A stretch of DNA of 64,000 nucleotides from Anaerobaca lacustris (GCF_030012215.1 NZ_JASCXX010000002.1:186001-250000); one strand, 5' to 3'; shown: positions 25,974-34,804, counted from the stretch's first letter. Numbers and translations are program-made. Notes: generated by a model from the sequence alone, not told the origin.

Positions 25974-27626
25974 ATGAGAAGCCTGCACGTGATGCGTTTT
26001 GTAGTCGCCGTCGTATTGGGAGCGCTGGGTGTTGTTCTGCCGACGATTGAAACCGCCCGCGCCGAGATTGTCTTTGGGCCTCCCGTCCATCTTGGAGCGC
26101 CGCTGAACACGGCTGACAGTGACGGTTCGCCGAGCATATCGGCCGACGAGCTTACACTCTACTTCGATTCCGATCGCCCCGGCGGCTCCGGAAGTTGGGA
26201 CATCTGGATGGCGACACGTTCGGCCAAAGACCAGCCCTGGGGGACCCCGCAAAACGTCGGTTGGCCGGTCAACACATGGAACACGGAAGCGCAGCCGGAT
26301 ATCTCGGCTGACGGCCTGTCGCTGTTTTTCATGTCCGACCGGGCGGGCGGCTATGGCGGCCGGGACCTGTGGGTGGCAACCCGTCGAACGCCGGACGATC
26401 CATGGGGGATTCCCGTCAATCTCGGCCCACGCGTTAACAGTGCAGGTTCGGAGGGCCAGCCGAGCATCTCTGCCGATGGACTGCAACTTTACTTTCACTC
26501 GAATCGGTCCGGGGGGTTCCAGGACCTCTGGGTGACCACGCGCCAGACCATCGACAGTGACTGGGAAACCCCGAACTACGTCGTCGGTGTCAACAGCGCC
26601 TTGCTGGATCAGGGGCCGGGGATCTCCAGCAACGGCCTGGCCCTGTTCTTCGAGTCGACCCGATCGGGCGGCGCGGCCCCCAACATCTACGTCAGCACGC
26701 GTCCGACAGTCGCCGATCACTGGCAGACTCCGATCTACATCGACGCCATAAACAGTTCCTGGCGCGATGCCGATCCGGATCTGTCGTTCGACGGCCGGAC
26801 GCTCTACTTCACCTCGCACCGGCTCGAAGGCTTCGGCTATGAGGACCTCTGGCAGACGTCCCTGATCCCCATCGTGGATTTCAACGGGGACGGCAAAGTC
26901 GACGGCGCGGAGATTCGCAGGCTGGCCGATGTTTGGGGGCAGTACCAGCCTGCCTATGACGTGGGACCTTTCCCGCTCGGCGACGGAGTTGTGGGGGTGG
27001 AGGATCTGGCCGTGCTGGCCGAGTACATTGGGACGGACATCACTGAACCCGCACTGATCGCCCATTGGACTCTGGACGAAGGGCAGGGCGTCACTGTCGG
27101 TGAGACTGTCAGCGGTAAAGAGGGAATGCTCTTTGGCAACCCTCACTGGCGGCCCGATGGCGGCATGGTCGGCGGCGCGCTGCAACTCGATGGAAAGGAC
27201 AATTTCGTCGCGACGAACGTGTGGATCGATCCGTCCGAGGGCCCTCTCAGCGTCTTTGCATGGGTCAAGGGAGGCCGACCCGGCCAGGTGATCCTCGCCC
27301 AGGAAACCGGCGCCAACTGGCTTCTGGCCAATGCAGCGGACGGATCGCTCGCAACGGAGTTGATCGGAGAGGGACGATTCACCACGCCGCTTCTGTCGCA
27401 GAGTCGTATCACCGACGGCCAGTGGCATCGAGTCGGCGTAACCTGGGACGGCGTCACCCGGGCATTGTACGTCGACGATGTTGTCGTCGCCGAGGATATG
27501 CAGGGGCCATTGCCGCGCGTACAGGGTGAACTCTATCTTGGCGGCGGAGCCAACCTGACCAACGAGAGCCTCTGGTCGGGCATGATTGACGAGGTCCGGA
27601 TCTACAGTCGCTGCGTGCGACCGTAG
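25974..27626 (+). CDS. Secreted PD40-propeller / dockerin-like / LamG protein
   Basis: 550 residues with a signal peptide ending near ARAE (about 32). Residues 45-300 contain five or six repeats of the form S-x-D-G-L-x-L-x-F-x-S-x-R-x-G-G, the PD40/TolB-type propeller blade. Residues about 302-345 hold two Ca-binding-like loops (FNGDGKVDGAEI and LGDGVVGVEDL) spaced like a type I dockerin. The C-terminal 190 residues are a LamG/concanavalin-like sandwich (ALIAHWTLDEGQG, FVATNVWIDPSEGPLSVFAWVKG). This layout is frequent in secreted proteins of Planctomycetota. No cohesin partner is visible, so the dockerin-like unit may simply be a calcium spacer. Confidence 0.82.
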   Translation: MRSLHVMRFVVAVVLGALGVVLPTIETARAEIVFGPPVHLGAPLNTADSDGSPSISADELTLYFDSDRPGGSGSWDIWMATRSAKDQPWGTPQNVGWPVNTWNTEAQPDISADGLSLFFMSDRAGGYGGRDLWVATRRTPDDPWGIPVNLGPRVNSAGSEGQPSISADGLQLYFHSNRSGGFQDLWVTTRQTIDSDWETPNYVVGVNSALLDQGPGISSNGLALFFESTRSGGAAPNIYVSTRPTVADHWQTPIYIDAINSSWRDADPDLSFDGRTLYFTSHRLEGFGYEDLWQTSLIPIVDFNGDGKVDGAEIRRLADVWGQYQPAYDVGPFPLGDGVVGVEDLAVLAEYIGTDITEPALIAHWTLDEGQGVTVGETVSGKEGMLFGNPHWRPDGGMVGGALQLDGKDNFVATNVWIDPSEGPLSVFAWVKGGRPGQVILAQETGANWLLANAADGSLATELIGEGRFTTPLLSQSRITDGQWHRVGVTWDGVTRALYVDDVVVAEDMQGPLPRVQGELYLGGGANLTNESLWSGMIDEVRIYSRCVRP

Positions 27627-27695
27627 CGATGACGTGACCGCCTGCGGCGCTGTGAGCGAACTGCCATGCGCACGGGTTCGCCGCCTCGTTTTTCC

Positions 27696-27725
27696 TTGAC
27701 CGCATTCGTGGGCGGCCGCTATCAT
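27696..27725 (+). promoter_or_regulatory. Promoter for the aminotransferase gene
   Basis: TTGACC (27696-27701), an 18-bp spacer and TATCAT (27720-27725), about 60 bp before the start codon at 27785. Confidence 0.55.
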
Positions 27726-27784
27726 GTCCGACGGGCCGATCTTCGACGATTGGCTGTTTTCGGGTGAATTCTGACAGGTGAACG

Positions 27785-28894
27785 ATGAAGAAACTCGTGG
27801 CGGATCGGACGCGTTTGATCGACTCAAGCGGGATACGGAAGGTCTTCGCCCTGGCGGCCGAGCTGAAGGACCCGATCAACTTCTCCATCGGCCAGCCTGA
27901 TTTTGACGTGCCCGAGCCGCTGAAACGCGAGGCCATCAAGGCCATCGAGACCGGCATGAACCGCTACTCACAGACGGCCGGCGACAAGGACCTTCAGGAC
28001 AAGATCGCCGCCCAGATGGCCACGGAGTTCGGCTGGGACAACCCCGGCGTGCTGGTCGCCAGCGGCGTCAGCGGGGGGCTGCTGCTGGCCTTTCTGGCCC
28101 TGATCGACCCGGGCGACGAGGTGATTATCCCCGATCCGTATTTCGTTATCTACAAACACGTGGTCAACCTGCTGGGCGGCAAGTGCGTCTTCGTCGATTC
28201 CTATCCCGATTTCGACCTGCCGGTGGAGGGCATCGCCAAGGCCATCACCGACAAGACGAAGATGATCATTCTCAACTCGCCCTGCAACCCGACGGGCATC
28301 GTCTACAGCGACGAGCAGATCCAGGCCTTGGCGAAAATCGCCGCCGAGAAGGACATTCTGGTCCTAACCGACGAGATTTACGAGCAATTCTCCTACGATG
28401 GCCCGTGTGCGAGCATCGCGAAGTACCACGAGAAGGTGCTCCTGATGCGTGGGTTCAGCAAGAGCTATGCGATGACGGGTTGGCGTCTGGCCTACGTGGT
28501 GGCGCCGGCGTCGATGCGGCCGGTGATCGAGGAGATGACCAAGATCCAGCAGTATACGTTCGTGTGCGCTCCGAGCCCGTTCCAGCGAGCGGCCGTGGCG
28601 GCATTGGACTACGACGTCAGCGATCTCGTCGCCCAGTACGTTCGGAAGCGCGACTTGCTGTACGACGGCCTGCGCGACACGTTCGAGCTGGCCCGGCCGG
28701 GAGGGGCGTTCTATGCCTTCGTCAAGGCCCCCGGCGGCTCCAGCACCGAATTCGTGAAGAAGGCCATCCAGAACAACGTCCTGGTCATCCCCGGCAACGT
28801 CTTCAGCGAGAAGGACACCCATTTCCGGATCAGCTTCGCGACGACCGATGAGAAGATCCGCCAGGGCGTGGAGGTCCTGCGCGGTCTCACGTAG
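27785..28894 (+). CDS. Class I pyridoxal-phosphate aminotransferase (aspartate aminotransferase type)
   Basis: 369 residues. Fold-type I markers are all present: NFSIGQPDFDVPE near the N-terminus, the NSPCNPTG block, LTDEIYEQF with the PLP-contacting Asp/Tyr, the Schiff-base Lys226 in GFSKSYAMTGWR, and the substrate-carboxylate Arg in FRISFATTD. This is the Ib subgroup of aspartate/aromatic aminotransferases. It acts in the cytoplasm and may supply aspartate or another amino acid. Nothing in the neighbours fixes the exact substrate. Confidence 0.9.
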   Translation: MKKLVADRTRLIDSSGIRKVFALAAELKDPINFSIGQPDFDVPEPLKREAIKAIETGMNRYSQTAGDKDLQDKIAAQMATEFGWDNPGVLVASGVSGGLLLAFLALIDPGDEVIIPDPYFVIYKHVVNLLGGKCVFVDSYPDFDLPVEGIAKAITDKTKMIILNSPCNPTGIVYSDEQIQALAKIAAEKDILVLTDEIYEQFSYDGPCASIAKYHEKVLLMRGFSKSYAMTGWRLAYVVAPASMRPVIEEMTKIQQYTFVCAPSPFQRAAVAALDYDVSDLVAQYVRKRDLLYDGLRDTFELARPGGAFYAFVKAPGGSSTEFVKKAIQNNVLVIPGNVFSEKDTHFRISFATTDEKIRQGVEVLRGLT

Positions 28895-28992
28895 GCCGGT
28901 CGAGTATGGCAGGGCGGCTGGGAGAGGGATTTTGTTGCCGACGTCCCCGATGCATGTTGCCTGCGCGCAATCGGACCGGTACAATCGGCGGC

Positions 28993-30513
28993 ATGAGACC
29001 AAGGCATCTGAGCATTGTGGCTGTCATCGTCTGCGGGTTGGCCTCGATTCATGCGTTCGCCGCCGAGCCCAACGACGTCGCGCGTCCCGCCAAGGCCGCG
29101 ATCATCTCCTGTAAAGGGATGATCGATCAAGGCCTGTTCGACTCCATCGAACGCCGCAGCGAGATGGCGATGAAGGCGGGAGTCGATTACCTGATCTACG
29201 AAATCGAGACTTACGGCGGCCTTGTCGACGCGGCCGACAGCATCGCCAAGTACTTCATCCAGACGATCGGAAGCCGTGCCACCACGGTTGCTTACGTGCA
29301 GACCGAGGCGATTTCAGCCGGTGCGCTGATCAGCGTCTCGTGCAACGACGTGATCATGCGCGAGAACACGACCATCGGCGACTGTGCGCCGATCTCGCTG
29401 GGGGGCAAGCTCGAAGGTGTTGAACGCGAGAAGGCCGAGAGCTTCATTCGGGCGGCGTTCCAGCGGGCGGCCGAGGCCAATGGATACCCCGAAGCGTTGC
29501 TCAAGGCGATGGTGACGATGCAGGTCGAGGTCTGGCGCATCCGAGACCTCGAAACCGGACAATGGGAGTTCTACGAGCGCAGAGACCTTCCCGACGATGT
29601 GGATCGATACGACGTCGACGGGGCCGAGGAGATCGTCGGGAGTGACGAACTGCTGACGCTGACGGCTTCGCAGGCCCTGGAGTACGGCGTGGCCCGTGCG
29701 GTGGTGGGGGGGCTGGACGAAGCGCTGGTGTTTCTGGAAGGGCGGGACGGGGTCCGGTTCGTCGAGCCTCCGATGAGGCTCCAGACCACCTGGTCGGAGG
29801 AAATGGTGCGCTGGCTCAACTCGCCGGCGGTCATGGGCGTGTTGATTATGCTGGCCCTGCTGGGCGTCTACCTGGAGCTCAGCACGCCGGGTGTGGGACT
29901 GCCGGGGCTGGTCGCGGTGATCTGTTTTGCCGTGATCATCGGCAGCAAGTACCTCACCGGCCTGGCGAACTGGGTGGAGATCGTACTCTTCTTCGCCGGG
30001 ATTATCTTGCTTCTGGTCGAGTTGCTTGTCCTTCCGGGTTTCGGGGTCGCCGGGATCCTCGGCATCCTGTTCATCCTGGGCGGCCTGTTCGGGATGCTCG
30101 TTAAGAATGCCCCGGGCGAATTGCCCTGGCCCGAAGGCCCGCAAGACTGGGCCACGCTGACCAATGGGGTGCTGGGAATCGTATACGGGTTTGTCGGGTT
30201 CCTCGTGCTGGCGTCGGTGCTGTCTCGGTATCTGCCGAAGCTGCGTTTCATGAGCGGCCTGATCCTGTCGCCGACGTCGGCCGTCGCGAACGGCGCGGGT
30301 CTCGTGGACCCGCCGGACGGCGTTCAGCGCGGTATCCGGGTGGGCGATGTCGGCAGGGCGATCTCCAGCCTGCGTCCGGCCGGGAAGGCGCGATTCGGAG
30401 ACGACGTGGTCGATGTCGTCGCGACAGCGGAATTCCTCGATCGGGGAGCCGCTGTGGAGATCATCGAAATCCATGGAAACCGCGTGGTTGTCAAGGACCG
30501 GGATAACGCATAG
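28993..30513 (+). CDS. Long NfeD protein (ClpP-class membrane serine protease)
   Basis: 506 residues with a signal peptide (about 1-23). Residues 30-250 form the ClpP-like protease domain of NfeD1b proteins, including the nucleophile region TEAISAGALISVSC. Several membrane segments follow (about 275-420), then a soluble OB-fold NfeD domain at the C-terminus (VGRAISSLRPAGKARFGDDVVDV). NfeD proteins form operons with flotillin-like proteins, and the two membrane partners follow here in order. The ATG at 28993 is preferred because it begins the signal peptide. Confidence 0.9.
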   Translation: MRPRHLSIVAVIVCGLASIHAFAAEPNDVARPAKAAIISCKGMIDQGLFDSIERRSEMAMKAGVDYLIYEIETYGGLVDAADSIAKYFIQTIGSRATTVAYVQTEAISAGALISVSCNDVIMRENTTIGDCAPISLGGKLEGVEREKAESFIRAAFQRAAEANGYPEALLKAMVTMQVEVWRIRDLETGQWEFYERRDLPDDVDRYDVDGAEEIVGSDELLTLTASQALEYGVARAVVGGLDEALVFLEGRDGVRFVEPPMRLQTTWSEEMVRWLNSPAVMGVLIMLALLGVYLELSTPGVGLPGLVAVICFAVIIGSKYLTGLANWVEIVLFFAGIILLLVELLVLPGFGVAGILGILFILGGLFGMLVKNAPGELPWPEGPQDWATLTNGVLGIVYGFVGFLVLASVLSRYLPKLRFMSGLILSPTSAVANGAGLVDPPDGVQRGIRVGDVGRAISSLRPAGKARFGDDVVDVVATAEFLDRGAAVEIIEIHGNRVVVKDRDNA

Positions 30514-30577
30514 GATGGGCGCGGGTGTCTCGCTCCCGGTGACACCCGCCAAAGGGTCTTGAAGAGGGATACGACGC

Positions 30578-31072
30578 ATGGGTTGGTGGTTGTTGTTTGC
30601 GGTCTTTCTTTTTGTGGCCTGCGCGGCACTGATCGTGGCGGAGGTCTTCATCCCCAGCGGCGGGATTCTGAGCATCTGCGCTCTGGCCTGCGTCGTTGGC
30701 GGTGTGGCTATTTTCTTTCGGTTCAGCACGCTGGCCGGCTGGCTCGGCGTCGTCGTCGCCGTTCTGATGGTCCCGATGCTGCTGATCGGTGCGTACAGAC
30801 TGCTGCCGAAGACCCGGTTTGGTCAGCACGTGATTCTGGCGGGCCCGGTGCGGGAGCGGGGAGACGCCATACCGGATGGCCCGGAGCTGATCAAGCTCCT
30901 GGGCCAGGTGGGCGAGGTGCTGACGCCGCTGCGTCCGGTGGGCATGTGCCGGTTTGACGGGCGCCGGGTCGAGTGTGTCGCGGAAACCGGATACGTCCAG
31001 AAGGGCGCAACCGTCAAGGTGATTCGGGTCGAAGGAACGCAACTGACCGTTCGGGTAACCGACGAGGCTTAG
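30578..31072 (+). CDS. Short NfeD-family membrane protein
   Basis: 164 residues. Hydrophobic segments near residues 4-24, 30-50 and 55-75 precede a C-terminal OB-fold NfeD domain (GEVLTPLRPVGMCRFDGRRVECVAETGYVQKGATVKVI). No protease domain is present, so this is the short type that normally partners FloA. It lies 64 bp after the long NfeD gene and 15 bp before floA. Confidence 0.88.
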   Translation: MGWWLLFAVFLFVACAALIVAEVFIPSGGILSICALACVVGGVAIFFRFSTLAGWLGVVVAVLMVPMLLIGAYRLLPKTRFGQHVILAGPVRERGDAIPDGPELIKLLGQVGEVLTPLRPVGMCRFDGRRVECVAETGYVQKGATVKVIRVEGTQLTVRVTDEA

Positions 31073-31087
31073 GGAAAGGATGGATCG

Positions 31088-32098
31088 ATGTCCGGAATAG
31101 GACGTGTGTTGATGCAGCAGGAAGGTATGGACCCCGTGATCGTTGGGATTCTTATCGTTGTGGGTCTTGCGGCACTGGTCTTCGTGCTGATTCTCCTGAA
31201 GTTCGCGCGGCTGTGGCTCCAGGCGTATTTCTCCCGGGCCGACATCAAGCTCAGCGAGTTGATCGGCATGTGGCTGCGGAAGGTGGACGCCAAGGCGATC
31301 GTACTGAGCAAGATCACGGCGATCCAGGCCGGTTTGGAGCTGACCACCAAGGACCTCGAAAGCCACTATCTGGCAGGGGGGCGCGTGCCCAACGTGGTGC
31401 GGGCGTTGATCGCGGCCAACCGCGCCAACATCGACCTGACGCTCAAGGTAGCAACCGCAATCGATCTGGCCGGCCGCGATATTCTCGACGCCATTCAGAC
31501 GAGCGTGAACCCGAAGGTGATCGACTGCCCGGATCCGAAGAAGGGCAAGGAAACCATCGATGCCGTAGCCCAGGACGGTATCCAGCTCCGGGCCAAGGCC
31601 CGGGTGACGGTTCGGACGAATATCCAGAGGCTCGTCGGCGGTGCCACGGAAGAGACGATTATCGCGCGTGTCGGCGAGGGCATCGTAACAACCATCGGCA
31701 GCGCCATCACCTACAAGAGCGTGCTGGAGAATCCCGACAAGATCTCCAAGGCGGTCCTGAGCAAAGGCCTCGACGCCGGCACGGCGTTCGAGATCCTTTC
31801 GATCGACATCGCGGACGTGGACGTCGGCGAGAACGTCGGGGCCCAGCTCCAGGCGGCGCAGGCGGAAGCCGACATGCGTCGGGCCAAGGCCGAGGCCGAG
31901 AAACGCCGGGCGATGGCCGTAGCGCGCGAGCAGGAAATGCGGGCGCTCGTCGTCGAGAACGAGTCGAAGGTCCCGCTGGCGATTGCCGAGGCGTTCCAGA
32001 AAGGCAATCTCGGAATCATGGACTACTATCGGCTCAAGAACATCGGCGCCGACACGCAGATGCGCGAGTCGATCGCCAAGCCGAAGAAGACGGAGTAG
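31088..32098 (+). CDS. floA: Flotillin-like protein FloA
   Basis: 336 residues, the normal FloA (YqfA/UPF0365) length. One membrane segment near residues 16-40 is followed by conserved blocks: [42 protein letters not shown], the SPFH core [19 protein letters not shown], and an Ala/Glu-rich coiled coil ([25 protein letters not shown]) before the C-terminus. FloA oligomerises at ordered membrane microdomains, with NfeD partners encoded just upstream. AGGA precedes the ATG. Confidence 0.95.
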   Translation: MSGIGRVLMQQEGMDPVIVGILIVVGLAALVFVLILLKFARLWLQAYFSRADIKLSELIGMWLRKVDAKAIVLSKITAIQAGLELTTKDLESHYLAGGRVPNVVRALIAANRANIDLTLKVATAIDLAGRDILDAIQTSVNPKVIDCPDPKKGKETIDAVAQDGIQLRAKARVTVRTNIQRLVGGATEETIIARVGEGIVTTIGSAITYKSVLENPDKISKAVLSKGLDAGTAFEILSIDIADVDVGENVGAQLQAAQAEADMRRAKAEAEKRRAMAVAREQEMRALVVENESKVPLAIAEAFQKGNLGIMDYYRLKNIGADTQMRESIAKPKKTE

Positions 32099-32172
32099 CA
32101 TCGTCATTGACTTCCAGCCGGTCGGCTGTCTGGCTTGCGCATGGGACAGCGACCGGCGGAGGATGTGGTTGT

Positions 32173-32910
32173 ATGTTTGACTGGATCGCACAATTGCGCG
32201 TGTTGGCTCAGAGGGACGGCGAGGAATGGGTCAATATCCTCTTCATCGTCGCCGTGGCCGTCTTCTGGGCGATTGGCGGGTTGATCAAGGCGGCCGGGGC
32301 GAGAAAGAACGCGCCGCAGAACCGCCGGGAGGATCGCCCCAGACCGGTGGACGCCCAGAGAAAGGATACGTGGCAGCAGCGGCTGGCTCGCAAGGCCGAG
32401 GAGATCAAGCAGGCGGCCGATGAACGCATCCGAACGCTGCAAGAGCGGGTCGAATCGCCGTCCAGCGCCCCAGAGGCGCCTGGCCGGGACCGCTCGAACC
32501 AGGGTCGCGTCACCGTACGCACCCGGCGGGGGGGCGAATCAGTTCTGGTCTACGAGCGGAACGACCCTCGCAAGGCCGCCGAGGAGAAACAGCGACGCGC
32601 CGCCGCGCAAGCGGCTCAGGCGCAGCACGCCGCCGAAAGCAGACGCCGCGCGCATCTGGCGCCGAAACCGCCACGGGCCACGCCAGTCCACGGCTCCCTG
32701 CCAGACGCTCTTACGGCAATGGGACAGAGGCCCGAGCCACTGGATCTCGACGAATCGCTCCCCGACGCGGCGCCTCAAGCCGGTTATTCGGCCTCCTCGT
32801 TGATTGACTCCACGGATGCCGATGCGTTGAAACGGGCGATCCTGCACTGCGAAATCCTGGGTAAGCCGTTGTCCCTTCGCGATCGGTTCCCGTCAGCCTC
32901 TGATTTCTAA
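32173..32910 (+). CDS. Small membrane-anchored basic coiled-coil protein downstream of floA
   Basis: 245 residues starting at MFDWIAQLRVL. One membrane segment at about residues 20-38 is followed by a long charged helix rich in Lys, Arg, Gln and Ala (RLARKAEEIKQAADERIRTLQERV) and a Pro-rich middle. The last 25 residues (DADALKRAILHCEILGKPLSLR) form a conserved-looking terminal motif. I do not recognise the family. Position 74 bp after floA suggests it is part of, or depends on, the flotillin domain machinery. Confidence 0.75.
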   Translation: MFDWIAQLRVLAQRDGEEWVNILFIVAVAVFWAIGGLIKAAGARKNAPQNRREDRPRPVDAQRKDTWQQRLARKAEEIKQAADERIRTLQERVESPSSAPEAPGRDRSNQGRVTVRTRRGGESVLVYERNDPRKAAEEKQRRAAAQAAQAQHAAESRRRAHLAPKPPRATPVHGSLPDALTAMGQRPEPLDLDESLPDAAPQAGYSASSLIDSTDADALKRAILHCEILGKPLSLRDRFPSASDF

Positions 32911-32940
32911 GCCCCCTTTTGCGACGAGATATTTATCGGA

Positions 32941-33450
32941 CTATTTGCGGGCGTTCTTCGCGCACTCCACGAAGACATCGCCGGGATGCGGCGACAGAAC
33001 GAGCTTGGCGCCATCGCGTAGCGTAATCAGTACGAGGTCCTTGCGGTTGGTGATGTAGCCGCGAAATCGGCCCAGTTGGCGGCTGTAGAACCGTCCAAAG
33101 AACCCGAAGAATCCGCCCGAACCGAATACGCGGAATCCCAGTCCGATCTGACTTGCCTCAATCCGTTCCACGCTGGCGATCTCATCGTGCCGGATATAGA
33201 TGTTGCGTCCCAGACGGTGGATGATAACGCCGACGGAATCGACGGTGAAACCCAGCGGCGCGAACAGGATCGTGACGGAAAGCACCGCGGCCGGCACGAA
33301 CGCCAGCGGAGCGAGCCATGTCGGACCCGGTCCCGTGGCGATTCGCAGCATGACGCCGACGACGAAAATCGTCGCAAAGATCACGACCGCCGTGGTGATG
33401 CGTACCGCCATCGACCATTCCGCGCCAAATCGCTGAGCCCCGTTCGTCAT
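32941..33450 (-). CDS. Membrane protein with bacterial PH-like domain
   Basis: 169 residues starting at MTNGAQRFGAEW; the frame extends upstream into the element's boundary repeat but without a ribosome-binding site. Two hydrophobic segments (about 15-33 and 40-60) are followed by a pleckstrin-like core (FTVDSVGVIIHRLGRNIYIRHDEIASVERIE) and a Gly/Phe-rich stretch, typical of bacterial PH domain proteins. Function unknown. Its start lies only 135 bp from the integration site, so its upstream control region has been replaced or separated by the provirus. Confidence 0.75.
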   Translation of the reverse strand: MTNGAQRFGAEWSMAVRITTAVVIFATIFVVGVMLRIATGPGPTWLAPLAFVPAAVLSVTILFAPLGFTVDSVGVIIHRLGRNIYIRHDEIASVERIEASQIGLGFRVFGSGGFFGFFGRFYSRQLGRFRGYITNRKDLVLITLRDGAKLVLSPHPGDVFVECAKNARK

Positions 33451-33584
33451 GTGCCGTCTCCAAAGGTCCCGTCGAATCCCGCCATCGCGGCGAGTTGGAT
33501 CAGGCGGGTATTGTACACGCGGCGGCAGCCGGTCGCCAGAGCCGGCTGGTCGCCATTCCGGCCCGGAAAACGAGACGACCTTGA

Positions 33585-33612
33585 ACGTCCCATAAGATAT
33601 GTTATGTTTCAT
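33585..33612 (+). other. Xer dif-like site at the left junction
   Basis: A 28-bp site with the dif architecture: XerC-like arm acgtcccataa (33585-33595), 6-bp centre gatatg, XerD-like arm ttatgtttcat (33602-33612). The inner arms CATAA and TTATG are perfect inverted repeats. By hand comparison, it matches the Bacillus subtilis dif at about 19 of 28 positions and the Escherichia coli dif at about 18 of 28, with the XerD arm 9 of 11 identical to E. coli. The left arm belongs to the host and the right arm came with the element. Confidence 0.65.
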
Positions 33613-33615
33613 TCG
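33596..33615 (+). repeat. Left boundary direct repeat (attL) of the provirus
   Basis: The 20-bp sequence gatatgttatgtttcattcg occurs here and again, perfectly and in the same orientation, at 45804-45823. The two copies exactly bracket the block of leftward virus-like genes. The repeat covers the dif centre, the XerD arm and three further bases. Confidence 0.88.
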
Positions 33616-33654
33616 CTCGATCGCGAACGAAGAGAGGAGAACACCGGCGTTGAT

Positions 33655-33942
33655 TTATTCGGACTTCCCTTCCAGAGCTTTCAGCCGACGATCCACACGC
33701 CCCATCAGGATCGTCTGGTACACCATGCCCGCGACGGCGGCCGTAAAGCCCACGCCGACTGCGATCGCGACGATCGCACTGGTGCCCATGGCGCCGTTGT
33801 GCGAGTCGATCAGTTGATTGATCTGTTCGCGGAGCTGGCGGATCTCGGCGTCGTGGGCCTGGGCGATTGTGGCCAGGTTGGCGACCTTCGTCGCCAGGTC
33901 GCTGTCCTTGGCGAGCTGAAGCAGTTGCAGTAGTTCGATCAT
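33655..33942 (-). CDS. Provirus protein: coiled coil plus one membrane segment
   Basis: 95 residues starting at MIELLQLL, chosen because GGGAG lies 9 nt upstream. A heptad-like helix (about 5-45, AHDAEIRQLREQINQLID) precedes a membrane segment (about 52-76, SAIVAIAVGVGFTAAVAGM) and a short basic tail. It is the last gene of the element, 40 bp from the left repeat, and has its own strong promoter, so it may be made independently of the structural genes, even in the lysogen. No function can be assigned; a virion membrane, lysis or exclusion role are all possible. Confidence 0.7.
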   Translation of the reverse strand: MIELLQLLQLAKDSDLATKVANLATIAQAHDAEIRQLREQINQLIDSHNGAMGTSAIVAIAVGVGFTAAVAGMVYQTILMGRVDRRLKALEGKSE

Positions 33943-34074
33943 GCGGAGTCGCTCCCGTTGGATCGCTTCGGTGGTCTCGATCGGGTGCCGCCCATCGCAA
34001 CTCCCTTGAACCGCCGGCGGCGTCAGCCGCCCTGCCTGCCGTTGTGGGGAACCATTCCCCAACCCTGTACACAG

Positions 34075-34103
34075 AGTATAGCCCGCCCTGGGCCGGTTGT
34101 CAA
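34075..34103 (-). promoter_or_regulatory. Near-consensus promoter inside the provirus
   Basis: Reading leftward: perfect -35 TTGACA (34103-34098), 17-bp spacer, -10 TATACT (34080-34075). It would drive only the last gene of the element with a leader of about 125 nt. Confidence 0.8.
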
Positions 34104-34175
34104 CAAGAAAATGCCGGCTCAGCCGGCTTTCCGCTTGCGAGCACGGCGGCGTCTGTTAAGATGACGCCGTGCGCG

Positions 34176-34217
34176 ATTGGATATCTCCTCTTCCGGCGGG
34201 GAGAGGAGATAGCCAAT
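34176..34217. repeat. 16-bp inverted repeat in the provirus control region
   Basis: Arms 34176-34191 and 34202-34217 pair at 15 of 16 positions around a 10-nt loop, without a T-run on either strand long enough for an ordinary terminator. Confidence 0.7.
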
Positions 34218-34315
34218 CCTCCCGCCCAGCCACAGGGTACTGATTCCTCTTCCGGCTGTAAAGATGTAACAGGGTCCCGAGGGCAGGAATCTCGAAGATT
34301 TTTTTTGCCAGGTGG

Positions 34316-34582
34316 TCAGGCCGTGGACGGCAAGGCCGGCGTCTCGGCCGGCTCGGCAGACGGCTCAAAGGGGTCCTCTCCGCTCAGCCAGGCGGAGATC
34401 TCGTCCAGGGTGTAGGTTACGCTTGTGGGAATGCGGTGATGGTGGATCCTCTCGCCGACCAGGATCGACAGGACCATCTCTCCGGCAGCCTGGTCATAGT
34501 CGATGCGCGCCGCCTGGACGCCGCTGGCCGCCAGGGCCAGCTTGATCGCCACGGGGCTTGACAGGGCCTTCATTAGTCTCAT
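34316..34582 (-). CDS. Provirus hypothetical protein
   Basis: 88 residues. An N-terminal helix (ALSSPVAIKLALAASGV) is followed by a possible small beta domain (ARIDYDQAAGEMVLSILVGERIHHHRIP) and an acidic/Pro-rich C-terminus. I do not recognise it. It lies 21 bp downstream of the holin-like gene and ends before the hairpin cluster, so it is probably the last gene of the long structural transcript. Confidence 0.6.
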   Translation of the reverse strand: MRLMKALSSPVAIKLALAASGVQAARIDYDQAAGEMVLSILVGERIHHHRIPTSVTYTLDEISAWLSGEDPFEPSAEPAETPALPSTA

Positions 34583-34603
34583 ATGGTCAATCCACCACGG
34601 TGG

Positions 34604-34804
34604 TTATAGTCCGAACAGTTTGGCCAGGCTGAACACCGCACTGGCGCCGACCATGCCAACGCCCGCAGCCAGGCCGACGATTTTCGCCTGGAGAATCGCC
34701 AGATTGCGACCGTGCGGACAGGCCTCAATATGGCGGTCCAGAACCCTCTCGATGATCGCGGCGGCGATCTCGCGGCACTCTCGCTGTTGGTCCGGATCGA
34801 GCAC
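34604..34804 (-). CDS. Provirus small membrane protein, holin candidate
   Basis: 66 residues starting at a GTG with GGAGG 9 nt upstream. The soluble N-terminal helix (DQQRECREIAAAIIERVLD) and a Cys-Pro-His-Gly segment precede one hydrophobic C-terminal segment (about 43-64, VGLAAGVGMVGASAVFSLAKL). Size and topology fit small phage holins or virion membrane proteins; its position directly after a lipoprotein gene resembles lysis cassettes, but no endolysin is recognisable nearby. Confidence 0.6.
   Translation of the reverse strand: MLDPDQQRECREIAAAIIERVLDRHIEACPHGRNLAILQAKIVGLAAGVGMVGASAVFSLAKLFGL

Larger units (their letters stand above)
33943..34315 (-). other. Non-coding control region of the provirus with hairpin cluster
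   Basis: No gene is supported. It holds the promoter at 34075-34103, a compact GCCGGC-TCA-GCCGGC hairpin (34114-34128), an 8-bp stem (34141-34148 with 34165-34172), a 16-bp near-perfect inverted repeat (34176-34191 with 34202-34217) and two direct copies of tcctcttccggc (34186-34197, 34245-34256). It is the longest non-coding stretch of the element, so it is the best candidate for an origin or packaging site as well as for transcription termination. Confidence 0.6.

Noticed and set aside
32941-33612. Start of the PH-domain protein inside the repeat (MKHNISYG...)
   Set aside because: Both direct repeats create the same antisense MKHNIS start on the minus strand by chance; there is no ribosome-binding site and the extension is Arg/Pro-rich.
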